53,973 nucleotides of DNA from Planctomycetota bacterium. GTDB taxonomy: Bacteria; Planctomycetota; UBA1135; UBA2386. This document shows, piece by piece, positions 1 through 8,404 of this stretch (its first letter is position 1; each line of letters opens with the position of its first letter). Made by a program: the position numbers and the translations under genes. The notes below the pieces were generated by a model. That model was not told where the DNA came from. It made no database searches and was given only the letters and a program-made list of their open reading frames with translations. The stretch is from the NCBI GenBank assembly GCA_020849665.1, contig JADLFX010000080.1, positions 1 through 53,973 of the forward strand, read 5' to 3'.

Positions 1-225
1 CGCGCGGGCCGCGGCGACCTGCGCCGCGCGATCGCCGCCCGCATCCTTGGCCCGTTCGGCCAGTTCCTCGACCGCCTTGGCCGCGCGACGGCTCTCGTCG
101 CTGATGGAGAGTGCGTCGGCCGGCACGCCGCGCGCGCCCTCCTGGGCCTTGGCGCGCTCGCCGCGCGCGGAGCGCTCTCCGCCGCGATCGACTCCACCCG
201 GGCCTCGGATCTGACCAACGTCCAT
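1..225 (-). CDS. flgM: FlgM-like anti-sigma-28 factor (3' end outside window)
   Basis: The reading frame is open for 75 codons from an ATG at 225 to the window edge, so the C-terminus is missing. A strong Shine-Dalgarno sequence (GAAGGAG, about 9 nt upstream of the ATG) sets the start. The visible protein has a polar, disordered-looking N-terminus, then ISDESRR at residues 41-47, a helix-forming stretch AVEELAERAK, and ends VAAARA at the edge. This follows the FlgM pattern of IS..a..., a helix, then a V..aR segment. FlgM binds the flagellar sigma factor FliA until the hook is complete and is then exported. The gene diverges from the hook operon that starts with fliK. Identity rests on pattern and context; another small flagellar regulator is possible. 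Confidence 0.6.
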   Translation of the reverse strand, partial: MDVGQIRGPGGVDRGGERSARGERAKAQEGARGVPADALSISDESRRAAKAVEELAERAKDAGGDRAAQVAAARA

Positions 226-268
226 GTCACACACTCCTTCGGCAGGCTGGACCCTGCCGCCACAGGGA

Positions 269-295
269 TCCTCGGCGCGGGCCAGGCGCACTTGA
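269..295 (-). promoter_or_regulatory. Possible sigma-28-type promoter for the flgM-like gene
   Basis: On the minus strand TCAAGTGC is followed after 11 nt by GCCGAGGA. The flagellar sigma-28 consensus is TAAAGTTT-N11-GCCGATAA, so spacing is exact but both boxes are imperfect (about 5/8 and 6/8). It would start transcription some 35-40 nt before the flgM-like ATG, which fits the usual sigma-28 control of flgM. Confidence 0.3.
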
Positions 296-448
296 GGCCC
301 AGGCTGAGAAATCGTCGAGCTCTTCGCCGAACGCGCCGGCCCCGGCGCGCCGGCGTGCCTTGCCGGGCCGGCACTTCCTGCCGGGGACCCGATCGGCAGG
401 ATCTGCCGGATCCAGGCCGGCCGGCCCGCGCCGGCGCACGCCCGTCCC

Positions 449-465
449 TTGGCATGGGGCCCGCG
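449..465 (+). promoter_or_regulatory. Sigma-54-type -24/-12 promoter, upstream copy
   Basis: TTGGCATGGGGCCCGCG has GG (451-452) and GC (463-464) separated by exactly 10 nt, as in the RpoN consensus YTGGCAYG-N4-TTGCW. The -24 half is good; the -12 half is weak. It lies 22 nt upstream of a second, better copy. Confidence 0.35.
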
Positions 466-470
466 AGGGG

Positions 471-487
471 TTGGCATGCCGCGTGCT
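471..487 (+). promoter_or_regulatory. Sigma-54-type -24/-12 promoter for the fliK-flgL operon
   Basis: TTGGCATGCCGCGTGCT matches the RpoN consensus with GG at 473-474 and GC at 485-486, ten nucleotides apart. Transcription would begin near 498, about 25-30 nt before fliK with its SD between. RpoN control of hook and rod genes is common in polar-flagellated bacteria. No upstream activator site could be recognised. Confidence 0.5.
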
Positions 488-528
488 CCGGCTGGCCGCT
501 GAGGAAGAGGGGAATCAGCGGCGTGAAC

Positions 529-1554
529 ATGTCCTGGATCGGTCGTGTGGAATTCGACCCCATGCGGGTGCCCGCGCCGGCGCGGACCGCAGAGGGCGGC
601 GACGCGGGGTTCGAGGCGACCCTGCACCGCGAGGCGTCCGCGGCCGAGACCCCGACCGCAGTGCGCGAGCCCGAGCGCGCCGCAGCCGACGACGAGGCGA
701 CGGACGCGGGCGAGACGGCCGCCGGGGCGTCCCCCGGGACGGGCACGGCCGAGCCGGTCGCGCCCGAGGCCCTGCCCCGCCATGCCTCCCCCACCGCGAC
801 GGATCCGGGCGATGCCCCGGCCGAGTCCGCGGATCGGAACAGCACACGGAACGTAGGGACCCTGGCGCGGCGAATCGAGACAGGCAAGGGCGCCGGGGTC
901 CCCACGTCCACTTCGCCAGGGACCGGCGCCGGCGCACCTGGCGCGGCCGGAGCCGCCCCCAGCCCCGCGCTCGTCCCGGCACCGCACGCCGCAGCCGCCA
1001 CGAGCCCTGCGCCGGCCGCCGCGACGATCGCGGCCAGCGGCACCGCACCCAACGGCCGCCTCGCCGGCGCCCTGGCCAAGGAGACTCCTGCGGCCACGCT
1101 GCGCGAGACCGGCACGAGCGGCTACCGGATCTGGAATCCCAGGACGCTGCAGCTGGCCGAGCAGTCGCGCGACTCGCTCTTCCGCCAGATCGTGATGCGC
1201 CTGGGGTCCGAAGGCGGCGAGGTGCGCATGCTCCTCGATCCGCCCGAGCTGGGCCGCCTCGACCTCACCATGCAGGTCGAACCGAGCGGCAACGTCCGGC
1301 TCTCGATCCTGGCCGAGCGCCCCGAGCTCGCCGGCCTGCTGGAGAAGCACATGCCCGAACTCCGCGCGGCGCTGACCGCGCAGGGCCTGGGGGTGACCCA
1401 CGCCGAAGTGCGCAGCCACGACCGCGCGCGCCGCGAGGGTCCCTGGCCGGAGCCAGGCATCGGGGGTGCAGATCACGACGAACCTGAGGTCGCGCAGGCC
1501 GGGCATCTCCATGCCGGCTACGTGACCGCCGACGGACTGGACTTCTGGGTCTGA
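529..1554 (+). CDS. fliK: Flagellar hook-length control protein FliK
   Basis: FliK is the secreted molecular ruler that sets hook length and switches the export gate from rod/hook to filament substrates. The 341-residue product has a long Ala/Pro/Thr/Glu-rich, low-complexity N-terminal part (roughly residues 20-200) and a conserved C-terminal Flg_hook domain (about 225-315). The domain includes the pattern RMLLDPPELGRLDL followed by ERPELAGLLEKHMPELRAAL, typical of the FliK substrate-switch domain. I chose ATG 529; an in-frame GTG at 523 lies closer to the GAGGGG sequence at 507-512 and is an alternative. It is the first gene of the hook operon, directly behind the sigma-54-like promoters, and is followed 14 nt later by flgD, the usual partner order. 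Confidence 0.85.
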   Translation: MSWIGRVEFDPMRVPAPARTAEGGDAGFEATLHREASAAETPTAVREPERAAADDEATDAGETAAGASPGTGTAEPVAPEALPRHASPTATDPGDAPAESADRNSTRNVGTLARRIETGKGAGVPTSTSPGTGAGAPGAAGAAPSPALVPAPHAAAATSPAPAAATIAASGTAPNGRLAGALAKETPAATLRETGTSGYRIWNPRTLQLAEQSRDSLFRQIVMRLGSEGGEVRMLLDPPELGRLDLTMQVEPSGNVRLSILAERPELAGLLEKHMPELRAALTAQGLGVTHAEVRSHDRARREGPWPEPGIGGADHDEPEVAQAGHLHAGYVTADGLDFWV

Positions 1555-1568
1555 GAGAGAACACCCAC

Positions 1569-2009
1569 ATGAGCAACACGATCTCGGGACTGGGCGGCCT
1601 GAACGGCGCCGGCATCCTCGGCACGAGTTCCGCGAAGTTCGGGGAGAACCCGTTCCTCCAGCTCCTGGTCACGCAGATGCGCAGCCAGACGCCGCTGGAA
1701 CCCATCGACAACCAGAGCTTCATGCAGCAGATGGCGTCGTTCTCCTCCATGGAGGAGCAGCGCGAGATGAACGACAACCTGCTCCGACTGCTCGACTTCC
1801 AGGGCGCGCTGGCGCGCATGCAGGGCCTGGCCGAGGGGTCGTCGCTCCTGGGCAAGGAGGTCACCTGGACCGCCGACGGCAAGGAGCAGAGCGGCACCGT
1901 CGACTCGGTGTTCGTGAACGACACCGGCGAGGTGAAGCTGAAGGTGGGCGAGCACGAGGTCGACCTGCGCGCGGTCACGAAGATCGCCGCCGGCGGGCAG
2001 AAGGAGTGA
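1569..2009 (+). CDS. flgD: Flagellar hook capping protein FlgD (short form)
   Basis: FlgD forms the cap under which hook subunits polymerise. The N-terminal hallmark is clear: FLQLLVTQMRSQTP at residues 29-42 followed by a helix containing FSSMEEQREMN. The C-terminal part (about 90-140) is a single small beta domain (LLGKEVTW...AVTKI) of the Tudor-like type. At 146 residues it is much shorter than the roughly 230-residue enterobacterial protein, because the FnIII-like insertion domain is absent. Short FlgD forms are known in Gram-positive and other lineages. It sits between fliK and flgE, 14 nt after the former and 19 nt before the latter. Confidence 0.9.
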   Translation: MSNTISGLGGLNGAGILGTSSAKFGENPFLQLLVTQMRSQTPLEPIDNQSFMQQMASFSSMEEQREMNDNLLRLLDFQGALARMQGLAEGSSLLGKEVTWTADGKEQSGTVDSVFVNDTGEVKLKVGEHEVDLRAVTKIAAGGQKE

Positions 2010-2028
2010 GCCGGGAGGCCGTCACGCC

Positions 2029-4008
2029 ATGGTCAACACTTCGCTCTACACCGGTCTCTCGGGCCTGCGCGTCCACCAGCGCTACATCGACGTCATCGGC
2101 AACAACCTGGCCAACGTCTCGACCCAGGGCTTCTGGGGCTCGCGCGCCACGTTCGGCGACATGCTGAGCGTCACCATGCGGCCGGGCAGCGCGCCGACCG
2201 GCAACTTCGGCGGCCAGAACCCGATGCAGGTCGGCCTGGGCGCCGACATCGCGTCGATCGACCTCAACACCACGCAGGGCGCGTTCAGCGACACCGGCCG
2301 CCCGCTCGACGTGGCGCTGCAGGGCCGCGGCTTCTTCGTGCTCAACGACGGCGTGCAGAACTTCTACACGCGGGTCGGCACCTTCGGCGTCGACCGCGAG
2401 CGCAACCTGGTCGATGCACGCACCGGCTACCGCGTCGTGGCGTCCAACGGCAGCCGGATCACGGTGCCGGTCACCGACACGCTGCCGGCCACGGCCACCA
2501 CTTCGGTCAAGTTCCAGGGCAACCTGCCGGCGACCGTGACCGGCCCCCTGGAGGAGATCCTGGCCAGCGCCTCCGGGTTCAAGGAGGGCACGGCGGCCAC
2601 CGACAGCACCGTCCCGGGCGGCGGCGGCACGTACAACCTCACCGCGTTCATGGGCCGCTCCCTGCTGGTGTCCGTGAACGGCAGCGCGCAGGTGCAGGTC
2701 TCGTTCCCCGCCAGCGCGTTCGCCAACCCGGCGGCGGCCACCGCCGCGGAGATCCAGGCGCGCTTCACCGCCGCCAACATCCGCGGGCTGCAGATCACGG
2801 CGCAGCCGGGCGGCCAGCTCGACTTCGCCACCACCAAGCTGGGCAGCAGCGCCACGCTCAAGTTCGACGACGGCCCGGGTGCGGCCGGCTTCCTGAGCGC
2901 GCTGGGACTCGACGCGCGGCTCTCGAGCGGCACCGAGACGGCGGCCAGCCTGACCACCAGCCTCGCCAGCCTCACGGCGCGCGAGGCCGCCTACCAGGCC
3001 GGCGACCAGATCCTGATCAGCGGCACCAACCCGGACGGCTCGGCGGTGTCCGACACGTTCATCTTCGGCACCGGCGCCGGACAGGACGGAACCACGCTCG
3101 GCGACATGGTGAACTTCCTCAACGCGACCTTCGACTCCGCCGCGGTCACCGCCTCGCTCGACACGACCAACGGCACGATCCGGCTCACCACGACGGCCAA
3201 GGGCCCCGCAAGCCTGACGCTGACCATCCAGGACGCCAACGGCAACAGCGGCAACGTCCTGTGGCCCAAGTTCAACGTCTCGCAGGACGGCAAGGGGCCG
3301 GACACCGCGACCACCTCGATCGACGTCGTCGACTCGCTGGGCCGCACCCACCAGATCACGCTCACCTTCACCCGCACCACCACCAATCCGGCGTGGTGGG
3401 ACCTGCGCGCCACCATGCCCGCCGCCGAGGGCACCATCCCGCAGGACACCATCAGCCAGATCCGCTTCAACACGGACGGCTCGTTCGCGGTGGTCGGCGG
3501 CGGCAGCACCAACCTGCTGTTCGCGTTCAACGGCCTGCCCGGCACGCAGTCGATCGCGGTCGACCTCGGCACCGCCGGGGCGTTCGACGGCGTGTCGATG
3601 CTGGGCAACCAGACCACTGTGGCCGCGGTGGATCAGGACGGATTCGAGGCCGGCACGCTGCTCAACATCGCGTTCGACACCGAGGGCCGGCTGCTGGGCT
3701 TCTACTCCAACGGCCGCAACGAGGAGATCGCGCAGCTGCGCATCGCCCTGTTCCCCAACGAGAACGGTCTGCTGCGCCAGGGCGACACGATGTTCGTCGA
3801 GGCGCCCAACTCCGACGACGCCATCAACACCACCGCCAGCGCCGCGGGCGCGGGGGTGGTGCGGCCGGGCTCGCTGGAGAACAGCAACGTCGACATCGCG
3901 CAGGAGTTCGTGAACCTGATCGAGGCGCAGCGCGGCTTCCAGGCCAACTCGCGCGTGATCACGACCACCGACGAGATCCTTGCCGAGCTCGTCAACATCG
4001 TGAGGTGA
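2029..4008 (+). CDS. flgE: Flagellar hook protein FlgE (enlarged)
   Basis: This is the structural subunit of the hook. The N-terminus carries the axial-protein signature (LYTGLSGLRVHQRYIDVIGN and NNLANVSTQGF, residues about 4-35). A central RGFFVL motif is present, and the C-terminus has SNVDIAQEFVNLIEAQRGFQ and a final heptad-rich helix, both standard for FlgE/FlgG/FlgK. The 659-residue length exceeds the roughly 400 residues of enteric FlgE. The extra mass is in the exposed middle, where a segment near residues 220-300 resembles the flagellin/hook IN module also seen in FlgK here. GGGAGG lies about 11 nt before the ATG. It is followed 4 nt later by the FlgF-like gene. Confidence 0.95.
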   Translation: MVNTSLYTGLSGLRVHQRYIDVIGNNLANVSTQGFWGSRATFGDMLSVTMRPGSAPTGNFGGQNPMQVGLGADIASIDLNTTQGAFSDTGRPLDVALQGRGFFVLNDGVQNFYTRVGTFGVDRERNLVDARTGYRVVASNGSRITVPVTDTLPATATTSVKFQGNLPATVTGPLEEILASASGFKEGTAATDSTVPGGGGTYNLTAFMGRSLLVSVNGSAQVQVSFPASAFANPAAATAAEIQARFTAANIRGLQITAQPGGQLDFATTKLGSSATLKFDDGPGAAGFLSALGLDARLSSGTETAASLTTSLASLTAREAAYQAGDQILISGTNPDGSAVSDTFIFGTGAGQDGTTLGDMVNFLNATFDSAAVTASLDTTNGTIRLTTTAKGPASLTLTIQDANGNSGNVLWPKFNVSQDGKGPDTATTSIDVVDSLGRTHQITLTFTRTTTNPAWWDLRATMPAAEGTIPQDTISQIRFNTDGSFAVVGGGSTNLLFAFNGLPGTQSIAVDLGTAGAFDGVSMLGNQTTVAAVDQDGFEAGTLLNIAFDTEGRLLGFYSNGRNEEIAQLRIALFPNENGLLRQGDTMFVEAPNSDDAINTTASAAGAGVVRPGSLENSNVDIAQEFVNLIEAQRGFQANSRVITTTDEILAELVNIVR

Positions 4009-4012
4009 TGCG

Positions 4013-4771
4013 ATGGGTGGATACGCCGAGCTCTCGTTGGTGCGCAGCCTCTCGTTCCTGGCCGAGTACCAGGCCACGATCGCGAACAACCTGGCCAACG
4101 CCGACTCCGGCGCGTTCCGGCGGCGCATCGCATTCGCCGAACCAGCGACCGAGACGTTCCAGTCCACGCTGGAGCAGAAGCTCGGCACGCTGCGCTATGC
4201 GCAGGCCGGCGACTGGTCGCCGGGGACCGTGAAGACCACGCAGGAACGCTTCCACGTGGCGCTGGCCAGCGACGACGGCGCCCGGGACCTGTTCTTCCGC
4301 GTGCGCGGCGCCCGTGGCGAGACGCTCTACACGCGCAGCGGCGACCTGCGCATCGACGCGCAGAACCGCCTGACCACCCCCGGCGGCCTGCCCTACCTCG
4401 ACCCTGCGGGCCAGGAGATCCGAGTCGAGAGCCTCACCGACCTGCGCATCGCCCCCAACGGCCAGATCAGCGACACCGATCCCGAGAGCCGCCAGGTGGT
4501 GCCGCGCGGCCAGCTGGGCGTGTGGCGCGTGGCCGACCTCGAGGCGCTCGCCCCGGTCGGCGCCGGCGCGTTCCGCGACACGCGCAACCAGAACCCCGCG
4601 CCCAGCGCCGAGCCCGCGCTGCGCCAGGGCTATCTCGAGGGCAGCAACGTGAACGTGGTGCAGGAGATGGTGGCGATGCTCGCCGTCGAGCGCAGCTACC
4701 AGGGCACCGCCCGGGCGCTCACCGCGGTGAGCCGCATGCAGGATTCCTACGTCAACGCGTTGAACAGGTGA
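4013..4771 (+). CDS. flgF: Proximal rod protein, FlgF-like
   Basis: This is a 252-residue flagellar basal-body rod protein. It has the N-terminal rod motif (YQATIANNLANADSGAFRRR, residues about 18-37) and the C-terminal rod motif (LEGSNVNVVQEMVAMLAVER). It is more divergent than the following FlgG and precedes it in the order flgF-flgG, so FlgF is the best call. Rod proteins assemble in the periplasm between the MS ring and the hook. Its stop overlaps the ribosome-binding area of flgG (4-nt gap), indicating tight coupling. Confidence 0.8.
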   Translation: MGGYAELSLVRSLSFLAEYQATIANNLANADSGAFRRRIAFAEPATETFQSTLEQKLGTLRYAQAGDWSPGTVKTTQERFHVALASDDGARDLFFRVRGARGETLYTRSGDLRIDAQNRLTTPGGLPYLDPAGQEIRVESLTDLRIAPNGQISDTDPESRQVVPRGQLGVWRVADLEALAPVGAGAFRDTRNQNPAPSAEPALRQGYLEGSNVNVVQEMVAMLAVERSYQGTARALTAVSRMQDSYVNALNR

Positions 4772-4775
4772 TGCA

Positions 4776-5570
4776 GTGCTGAAGAGCCTCTACACGACCG
4801 CGACCGGGATGAAGACCCAGCAGACCATGGTGGACACGATCGCGAACAACATCGCGAACGTGAACACCGCGGGGTTCAAGAAGAGCCAGGCCTCGTTCGA
4901 GGACCTGCTCTACGTGACCCCGAAGGCGCCCGGCCTCGAGCAGAACGCCAACGGCACGGCCAGCCCGATCGGCATCCAGATCGGCTCGGGTTCGCGCCTC
5001 TCGGGCACCACCAAGATCTACACGCCGGGCACCCTGGAGCCGACCCAGCGCAGCATGGATCTGGCGATCGACGGCGACGGCTTCTTCGTGGTCCAGCTCG
5101 CGGATGGCTCGGAAGGCTACACCCGCGACGGGCATCTCCTGGTCAACGCCGACGGCCGCCTGGTCAGCAGCCAGGGTTACACGCTGGTGCCGGAGATCAC
5201 GCTGCCCCAGGACCTGCTCACGCTCTTCATCGACCGCGAAGGCCGCGTGTCGGGTACCACCGCCGCCAACCCCAACACCACGCAGCCCTTCGGGCAGCTG
5301 CAGCTGGTGAAGTTCATCAACCCCTCGGGCCTCCTGTCCACCGGTGGCAACGTGCTGCGCCGCACCGACGCCTCAGGCGCGCCGGTGCAGGGCAACGCCG
5401 GCTCGCTCGGCCTGGGCTACCTGAGCCAGGGCTTCCTGGAGCGCTCGAACGTGGACATCGTCAACGAGCTGGTGGGCCTGATCGTGGCGCAGCGCGCCTA
5501 CGAGGTGAACAGCCGCGCCATCCAGGCCAGCGACCAGATGCTCTCGGTCGCCACGCAGATCGTCCGCTGA
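4776..5570 (+). CDS. flgG: Flagellar distal rod protein FlgG
   Basis: This is the distal rod subunit. Its 264 residues match the usual FlgG size (about 260). Motifs are the start LKSLYTTATGMKTQQ, IANNIANVNTAGFKK (residues about 27-41), the central MDLAIDGDGFFVVQ, and the C-terminal LERSNVDIVNELVGLIVAQR with RAYEVNSRAIQASDQML. These are near-canonical. The start is GTG at 4776, with AGGTGAT just upstream in the end of the FlgF-like gene. FlgG follows the proximal rod gene and precedes flgA, flgH and flgI, whose products build the P and L rings around it. Confidence 0.95.
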   Translation: MLKSLYTTATGMKTQQTMVDTIANNIANVNTAGFKKSQASFEDLLYVTPKAPGLEQNANGTASPIGIQIGSGSRLSGTTKIYTPGTLEPTQRSMDLAIDGDGFFVVQLADGSEGYTRDGHLLVNADGRLVSSQGYTLVPEITLPQDLLTLFIDREGRVSGTTAANPNTTQPFGQLQLVKFINPSGLLSTGGNVLRRTDASGAPVQGNAGSLGLGYLSQGFLERSNVDIVNELVGLIVAQRAYEVNSRAIQASDQMLSVATQIVR

Positions 5571-5598
5571 GTCTTCGCATCCAGGGGAAGGAGGAGTC

Positions 5599-6585
5599 AT
5601 GAACACGTTCCTGCTCACGCTCGCGCTCGCCGCGCTGCCCGGGGGCGACGGCCCGTCGCCCGTGTCGCGCCCGCTGCTGCGCATCGAGATGAAGGTCGAG
5701 GCCCAGATCCGCGGCACCCAGGTGCTCCTGCGCGACGTGGCCGACGTCGGCGGCAACGACGCCGTGCTGGTCGAGCGCGTGCAGCAGCTCGCGCTCGGCC
5801 GCAGGCCGGCGCCCGGCTTCTCCCGCACGCTCGGCGTCGACGAAGTACGCGCGCGGCTGGCCGAGACCGGTCTCGCCGCCGACGCGGTGGCGTGGTCCGG
5901 CCCGCGCGAGACCGGACTCGTGCCGCTCTTCGCCCAGCTGCAGCCCAAGGAGCTGCTGGCGGTGGCCGAACCGGTGCTGCGTGCCGTGCTCGAGCAGGCG
6001 GCCGCGAGCGACGTCGAGCTCGAGGTGCTCACCCAGCTCGGCGTCACCCAGGTGCCGCCCGGCCGGCGCAGCCTCGACCTGAGGGCGCGCCTCCGTGACC
6101 GCGCGCTCACCGAGACCAGCGCCGTGGTCGACGTGGAAGTGCTGGTCGACGACGAGGTGTTCCGCACCCTGCCCGTGAGCTTCCGCCTGAAGCACTTCGC
6201 CAACGCGGTCGTGGTCGTACGTCCCGCGCGGCGCGGCCAGCCTCTGACCGAGGAGTGCCTCGAGCTGCGCCGCATCCCCGTTTCACCTCTGCGCCCGGCG
6301 GCGTTCCAGAGCCTGGAGGAGCTCGCCGGCAAGGTCGCAGCCCGCGACCTGCAGGCCAACCGCCCGCTGGCCCTGGCCGACGTGGCCGAACCGGCCATCG
6401 TGCGCAAGGACGAGCCGGTCACGGTGATCGCCACCCGCGGCACCGTGCGCGTCGCCACCCGCGGGCTGGCCCTGCAGGACGGCGCACGCGGCGCCCGGAT
6501 CCTGGTGCGCAACCTGGGCAGCGAGCGCGTGCTCGCCGCCGTGATCGTGGCGCCGGGAACCGTCCTGATCGAGACGGAGCGCTGA
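5599..6585 (+). CDS. flgA: Flagella basal-body P-ring formation protein FlgA
   Basis: FlgA is the periplasmic chaperone for P-ring (FlgI) assembly. The 328-residue protein starts with a short hydrophobic segment that can act as a signal peptide. The C-terminal third (about 210-325) has the FlgA/SAF-type pattern: VVVVRPARRGQPLTEECLEL, then a linker, ARDLQANRPLALADV, then a beta-rich end with GARGARILVRNLGSERVLAA. It is longer than enteric FlgA (about 220 residues), with an extra N-terminal domain. GGGGAAGGAGG lies about 7 nt before the ATG. flgH begins 9 nt after its stop. Confidence 0.85.
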   Translation: MNTFLLTLALAALPGGDGPSPVSRPLLRIEMKVEAQIRGTQVLLRDVADVGGNDAVLVERVQQLALGRRPAPGFSRTLGVDEVRARLAETGLAADAVAWSGPRETGLVPLFAQLQPKELLAVAEPVLRAVLEQAAASDVELEVLTQLGVTQVPPGRRSLDLRARLRDRALTETSAVVDVEVLVDDEVFRTLPVSFRLKHFANAVVVVRPARRGQPLTEECLELRRIPVSPLRPAAFQSLEELAGKVAARDLQANRPLALADVAEPAIVRKDEPVTVIATRGTVRVATRGLALQDGARGARILVRNLGSERVLAAVIVAPGTVLIETER

Positions 6586-6594
6586 GGAGCAACC

Positions 6595-7209
6595 ATGGAA
6601 CGCATCGCCCTTGCCACCTTGCTCCTGCCCCTGCTGGCCGCCGCCGCGCCCGCCCAGAACCTCTACGCCCGCGCCGGCTACGTCGCCGGCGCGATCGCCG
6701 ACCACCGCGCCCAGAAGGTCGGCGACGTCCTCACGATCCTGATCCGCGAGCAGACCAAGGTGAAGAACGAGGACAAGGTGGACCGCTCCAACATCTCCTC
6801 GCTGCAGGCCCGCCTGGAGGCGTTCAACCTGAAGGACAACGTCTTCAAGAACGACCAGCTGCCGGAGATCGACATCCGCCAGCAGCGCGAGTTCGTCGGC
6901 GAGACCAAGCAGGAGAAGGACTCCAACTTCGAGTCGCGGATCTCGGTGGTCGTGGTCGACGTGCAGCCCAACGGCAATCTGGTCGTGGCCGGGTCGCGGG
7001 TCGTGCAGATCGACGACGAGACCAAGACGTTCCGCATCAGCGGGATCGTGCGCGCGCTCGACGTGACCCGCCTCAACCAGGTGTCGTCGTCGCAGGTCGC
7101 CGACGCACGCGTCTCCATCACCGGCGAGGGTGGCAACACCCGCATGGTGACCCACGGGCCGATCGCCGAGTTCATCGACACGCTCCTCTGGGCCGCCTGG
7201 CCGTTCTGA
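6595..7209 (+). CDS. flgH: Flagellar L-ring protein FlgH (no lipobox)
   Basis: FlgH forms the outer-membrane L ring. Recognisable segments are KVGDVLTILIREQT (residues about 41-54), NLVVAGSRVVQIDDETKTFR and the family signature GIVRALDV...N.VSSSQVADARV near the C-terminus. Size (204 residues) is close to the family norm. Enteric FlgH is a lipoprotein, but here the signal peptide (ATLLLPLLAAAAPAQN) has no cysteine and looks like a signal-peptidase-I substrate cut after APA. So the ring would be anchored without a lipid, or by something else. It lies between flgA and flgI. Confidence 0.92.
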   Translation: MERIALATLLLPLLAAAAPAQNLYARAGYVAGAIADHRAQKVGDVLTILIREQTKVKNEDKVDRSNISSLQARLEAFNLKDNVFKNDQLPEIDIRQQREFVGETKQEKDSNFESRISVVVVDVQPNGNLVVAGSRVVQIDDETKTFRISGIVRALDVTRLNQVSSSQVADARVSITGEGGNTRMVTHGPIAEFIDTLLWAAWPF

Positions 7210-7223
7210 TCCGCGCCACCGCC

Positions 7224-8396
7224 ATGCACCACACCCGCCTAGCCATCCTCGTCCTCACCGGCGCCGCGCTCTGCGCGCAGGAGCCGGCGGTTCCGCCACC
7301 CGCGGCCGCCCTCCCGCAGAGCCGACCGACCGCACCGAGCACGCCGCTGGTCACGCCGATCGGCGCGATCACCAGCGTGCACGGCGCGCTGCCCGCAACC
7401 CTGCAGGGCATGGGCGTGGTGGTCGGCCTGATGGGCACCGGCGACGGCGCCAAGGCGACCCGGCAGGCGCTGGAGAACTTCATCCAGCGCAATGGCCTCA
7501 ACATCGCCCCCGGCGACTCGACCTCCGGCGGCGCCGCGCTGGTGATGGTCAGGGTCGAGCTGCCGCCGTTCACCCGCGAGGGCGCACGCCTCAACGCCCA
7601 GGTGGCGGTGTTGGGCGACGCCACGTCGCTCTACGGCGGCCAGCTGATCGAGTGCCCGCTGACCGGGCCCGACGGCCAGGTGTACGCCGTGGCCAGCGGC
7701 AGCCTCTCGGTGGGCGGCTTCAGCGTCGGCGCGAAGGGCGGGACGCGGATCGTGCGCAACCACACGACCACCGCCACGGTCCCCGAAGGCGGTCTCGTGG
7801 TGCGCCGGCTGGCCTCGCGCTATCTGACCGAGGACGGCCATCTCGAGCTCCTGCTCAGCCGCCCGAACGAGGCCGACGCGGTGCGCATCGCCGCCGTGGC
7901 CAACGCGGCCCTGCAGGAGTTCGGCTGCCGGGTCGGCGCCCTGGACCGCAGCCTGGTGCGCATCGAGCTGCCGGTCGACCAGCGCACCGAGGACCTGGCG
8001 CTGCGCGTGTACGAGCGCGTGCGCGGGCTGGCGATCCAGCGCGAGGCGCCGATGAACGTCGTGATCGACGAGGCGCGCGGCGTGCTGATCGCCGGCGAGG
8101 GCGTGCGCATCAGCCCGTGCGTCGTGAGCCTCTCCGACCTGACGATCTCGGTGGTCTCCGACGACGAGGTGGTGCAGCCCAACCCGTGGGCCCGCGGCCG
8201 CACGGAGGTGGTGAACCGCACGCGCATCGAGGTGACCAACAACAACGTGCAGCCGCAGCCGCTGCAGGGCGGGGCCACGGTCGGCGACCTGATGGCCAAC
8301 CTGCGCGCGCTGGAGCTGACGCCGCGCCAGCTCATCGAGGTGTTCACCCACCTGCACGAGGGCGGCTACCTGCACGCGCCCCTGCTCTTCCGCTGA
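7224..8396 (+). CDS. flgI: Flagellar P-ring protein FlgI
   Basis: FlgI is exported by Sec and polymerises around the rod at the peptidoglycan layer. The chosen ATG at 7224 gives a 390-residue precursor whose signal peptide ends ...GAALCAQ, with an A/P-rich linker before the mature domain. Typical FlgI segments are LQGMGVVVGLMGTGD, FIQRNGLN, AQVAVLGDATSLYGGQL, the VVINE-like segment MNVVIDEARGVLIAGEGVRI, and the C-terminal TVGDLMANLRALELTPRQLI. The frame is open far upstream inside flgH, but that part is not FlgI-like. It is followed 8 nt later by flgJ. Confidence 0.94.
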   Translation: MHHTRLAILVLTGAALCAQEPAVPPPAAALPQSRPTAPSTPLVTPIGAITSVHGALPATLQGMGVVVGLMGTGDGAKATRQALENFIQRNGLNIAPGDSTSGGAALVMVRVELPPFTREGARLNAQVAVLGDATSLYGGQLIECPLTGPDGQVYAVASGSLSVGGFSVGAKGGTRIVRNHTTTATVPEGGLVVRRLASRYLTEDGHLELLLSRPNEADAVRIAAVANAALQEFGCRVGALDRSLVRIELPVDQRTEDLALRVYERVRGLAIQREAPMNVVIDEARGVLIAGEGVRISPCVVSLSDLTISVVSDDEVVQPNPWARGRTEVVNRTRIEVTNNNVQPQPLQGGATVGDLMANLRALELTPRQLIEVFTHLHEGGYLHAPLLFR

Positions 8397-8404
8397 GCAC
8401 CGCC

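Noticed and set aside
226..528. Dense GGCC/CCGG inverted repeats between flgM and fliK considered as terminators
   Set aside because: Such repeats are expected by chance at this GC content. The genes diverge here, so no terminator is needed.
1975..4188. Minus-strand open frame of 737 codons opposite flgE
   Set aside because: Composition is that of a shadow frame (Arg/Val/Gly/His-rich, no domain), while the plus strand encodes clear FlgE. Long shadow frames are expected in GC-rich DNA.
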